Part shown: positions 62,544 to 64,000 of the stretch, one piece after another | How the letters are laid out: every line of letters starts with the position of its first letter | How positions within the stretch are numbered: position 1 is the stretch's first letter | Source: Paenibacillus albiflavus | GTDB lineage: Bacteria > Bacillota > Bacilli > Paenibacillales > NBRC-103111 | DNA: 64,000 nt | Reading direction: 5' to 3' | NCBI RefSeq assembly: GCF_004344915.1 | Contig: NZ_SKFG01000017.1 | Location: 26,765-90,764 of the forward strand | Program-made: the position numbers and the translations under genes | The notes under the pieces: generated by a model | What the model was told of the DNA's origin: nothing | Seen by the model: the letters and a program-made list of their open reading frames with translations, nothing else | Databases searched by the model: none

Positions 62544-64000
62544 ATGATGCGATCAAATTTGTTGGAAATAAGGAAGTTGCTGATTTGTCTACTCACGCTG
62601 GCTTTGATTACGGTTGGCTCATGGACAGGAGGTAGTATTCAGGAGGCGAAGGCGGCAGGAGATTTTGAATACACAACAAGCAACTCAGAAGTAACCATTA
62701 CAGGATATACTGGAATGGACACAGAGGTTGATATTCCTCCTGTAATAGGTGGATATCCTGTAACGAGCATAGGAGATTTAGCATTTTATAATAAACAGTT
62801 AACGAGTGTGACGATTCCGGACGGTGTAACGAGCATAGGGTTTGGTGCATTTTATAACAACAAATTAACGAGTGTGACGATCCCGGACAGTCTAACGAGT
62901 ATAGGCGTTTCTGCCTTTCATTGGAACGAATTAACGAGTGTAACGATCCCAAACAGTGTAACGAGCATAGGTAATAATGCATTTTATTGGAACGAATTAA
63001 CGAGTGTAACGATCCCAAACAGTGTAACGAGCATAGGTAATAATGCATTTTCTGATAATTATGGATTAACAAGCGTGATTATTGAAGGGGATTCAACTGC
63101 AATTGGAACTAATGCGTTTAGTAATTCTTTTAAACCTGTTTCGGTGATAGCCTTTGATCCTTCTATAGCGAAGACATATGCTTCTGATTGGGGGCATACA
63201 TTCCTCAATATTTTATCTTACGGAGTCAGCTATTCTCCAAACGGCGAATCAGAGGGAAAGCAAGCTAATTCAACAAAGGTAACGGTTGCTGTTCCTGATT
63301 TTGTAGGATCTTCCAAAACGTATTACCGATGGTCAACAGCGGTAACGGTGCCCGATTGGCCGAACGTGGAGTGGGTAGAGTTCACGAGCGAAGAGTCCAT
63401 TTCTACGCCTTCTGCTGTAGGTACGTGGTATTTGCACATTCGTGTTGACGATCAGAATGGAAGTCATGCAGCAGGATATTCTTATTCTAATGCGTTTAAA
63501 GTAGTTGCTGTGCCGAGCGCACCAATAAATGTAATGGCGAGCGCAGGCAATGGACAAGCGACGGTCAGCTTCGACGCCCCAGCGAGTGATGGGGGAAGTG
63601 CGATCACGGGCTATACGGTTACGTCGAGTCCAGGTGGATTCACAGGAACGAGCACAACCGCGAGTCCGGTCACGGTCACGGGATTGACGAACGGAACGGC
63701 GTATACGTTCACAGTAATTGCAAAGAATAGCGCAGGCGACTCCACGGCATCCGTGGCATCAGGGAGTGTGACGCCCGTCGCACCGATCGTGCCTAGCGCA
63801 CCGACGAATGTAACGGCGACCGCAGGCAATAGACAAGCGACGATTAGCTTCGACGCCCCAGCGAGTGATGGTGGAAGTGCGATCACGCTGTATACAGTTA
63901 CGTCCAGTCCAGGAGGAATCACAGCAACGAGCACAACCGCGAGTCCGGTCACGGTCACGGGATTGACAAACGGAACGGCGTATACGTTCACAGTAGTTGC
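62544..64000 (+). CDS. secreted leucine-rich-repeat and fibronectin type III protein (3' end outside window)
   Basis: Open for 485 codons to the window end. A signal peptide ([20 protein letters not shown], cleavage near EAKA-A), then about five BspA-type LRR units of ~23 residues ([18 protein letters not shown]), a linker region (about 225-315) and at least two fibronectin type III modules from about residue 320, beginning [20 protein letters not shown] and [20 protein letters not shown]. It is likely a cell-surface adhesin or extracellular-enzyme accessory. The ATGATG start lacks a strong Shine-Dalgarno (AGAGGG at 62526-62531). Confidence 0.8.
   Translation, partial: MMRSNLLEIRKLLICLLTLALITVGSWTGGSIQEAKAAGDFEYTTSNSEVTITGYTGMDTEVDIPPVIGGYPVTSIGDLAFYNKQLTSVTIPDGVTSIGFGAFYNNKLTSVTIPDSLTSIGVSAFHWNELTSVTIPNSVTSIGNNAFYWNELTSVTIPNSVTSIGNNAFSDNYGLTSVIIEGDSTAIGTNAFSNSFKPVSVIAFDPSIAKTYASDWGHTFLNILSYGVSYSPNGESEGKQANSTKVTVAVPDFVGSSKTYYRWSTAVTVPDWPNVEWVEFTSEESISTPSAVGTWYLHIRVDDQNGSHAAGYSYSNAFKVVAVPSAPINVMASAGNGQATVSFDAPASDGGSAITGYTVTSSPGGFTGTSTTASPVTVTGLTNGTAYTFTVIAKNSAGDSTASVASGSVTPVAPIVPSAPTNVTATAGNRQATISFDAPASDGGSAITLYTVTSSPGGITATSTTASPVTVTGLTNGTAYTFTVV

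Noticed and set aside
62698..63072. Minus-strand repetitive open frame over the LRR region
   Set aside because: Shadow of the LRR units on the + strand, with no ribosome site.
63611..63991. Minus-strand open frame of 126 codons
   Set aside because: Antisense to the fibronectin III modules; its internal repetition mirrors the duplicated sense-strand repeats.

Overview
The window looks like a chromosome segment from a low- to mid-GC Gram-positive bacterium, most likely Paenibacillus or a close relative. The evidence is the gene set: rpsF-ssb-rpsR, the yybS/gdpP/rplI/dnaB/purA block, walRKHIJ-htrC, rlmH, a YjzC-type protein and a small CxxH/CxxC protein. In Bacilli these core genes lie near the replication origin. 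All of them are on the + strand here, so the window is probably origin-proximal.

Layout. 1-2.3 kb: the tail of a DUF5050-like protein, yjzC, and rpsF-ssb-rpsR. 2.3-37 kb: a long accessory stretch between rpsR and the yybS-gdpP block. It holds an AraC-type gene that appears degraded, a GyrI-like protein and an ABC exporter, the three of them bounded by two near-identical terminators. It continues with an XRE regulator, a GntR/LacI regulator, the tsuAB sulfur-uptake pair, a DMT exporter, a MerR regulator with a MerR-type promoter, and mntH. A complete allantoate-to-oxamate catabolic cluster follows (pucR, allC, MFS, allE, allD, allFGH, allK) with a cre site. Then comes a c-di-GMP-linked exopolysaccharide operon resembling Bacillus ydaJKLMN, an M24 peptidase, two VOC proteins and another AraC regulator. 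37-57.3 kb: the core block, with a PyrR-type attenuator in front of codBA. 57.3-61.7 kb: two small cassettes in tandem behind rlmH. 61.7-64 kb: a decayed class D beta-lactamase and the start of a secreted leucine-rich-repeat/fibronectin-III protein that runs off the window.

The most striking feature is at rlmH. The last 18 bases of rlmH, GAACCGTATCATAAGTAG, recur at 59444-59461 and 61634-61651 and delimit two cassettes of about 2.1 and 2.2 kb with imperfect terminal inverted repeats. This is the geometry of staphylococcal SCC elements, which integrate at the same codons of rlmH (orfX). One cassette carries a flavin/PNPOx-like protein and a WYL regulator. The other carries an ABC-F ATPase of the ribosome-protection type. 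No ccr recombinase lies in the window.

A second notable feature is a family of two-hairpin repeats of about 85 bp: three full copies, one copy of the second hairpin only, one half copy and one internally deleted copy. All lie in the same orientation, in intergenic regions or mRNA leaders. One copy supplies the stop codon and last residues of an AraC gene.
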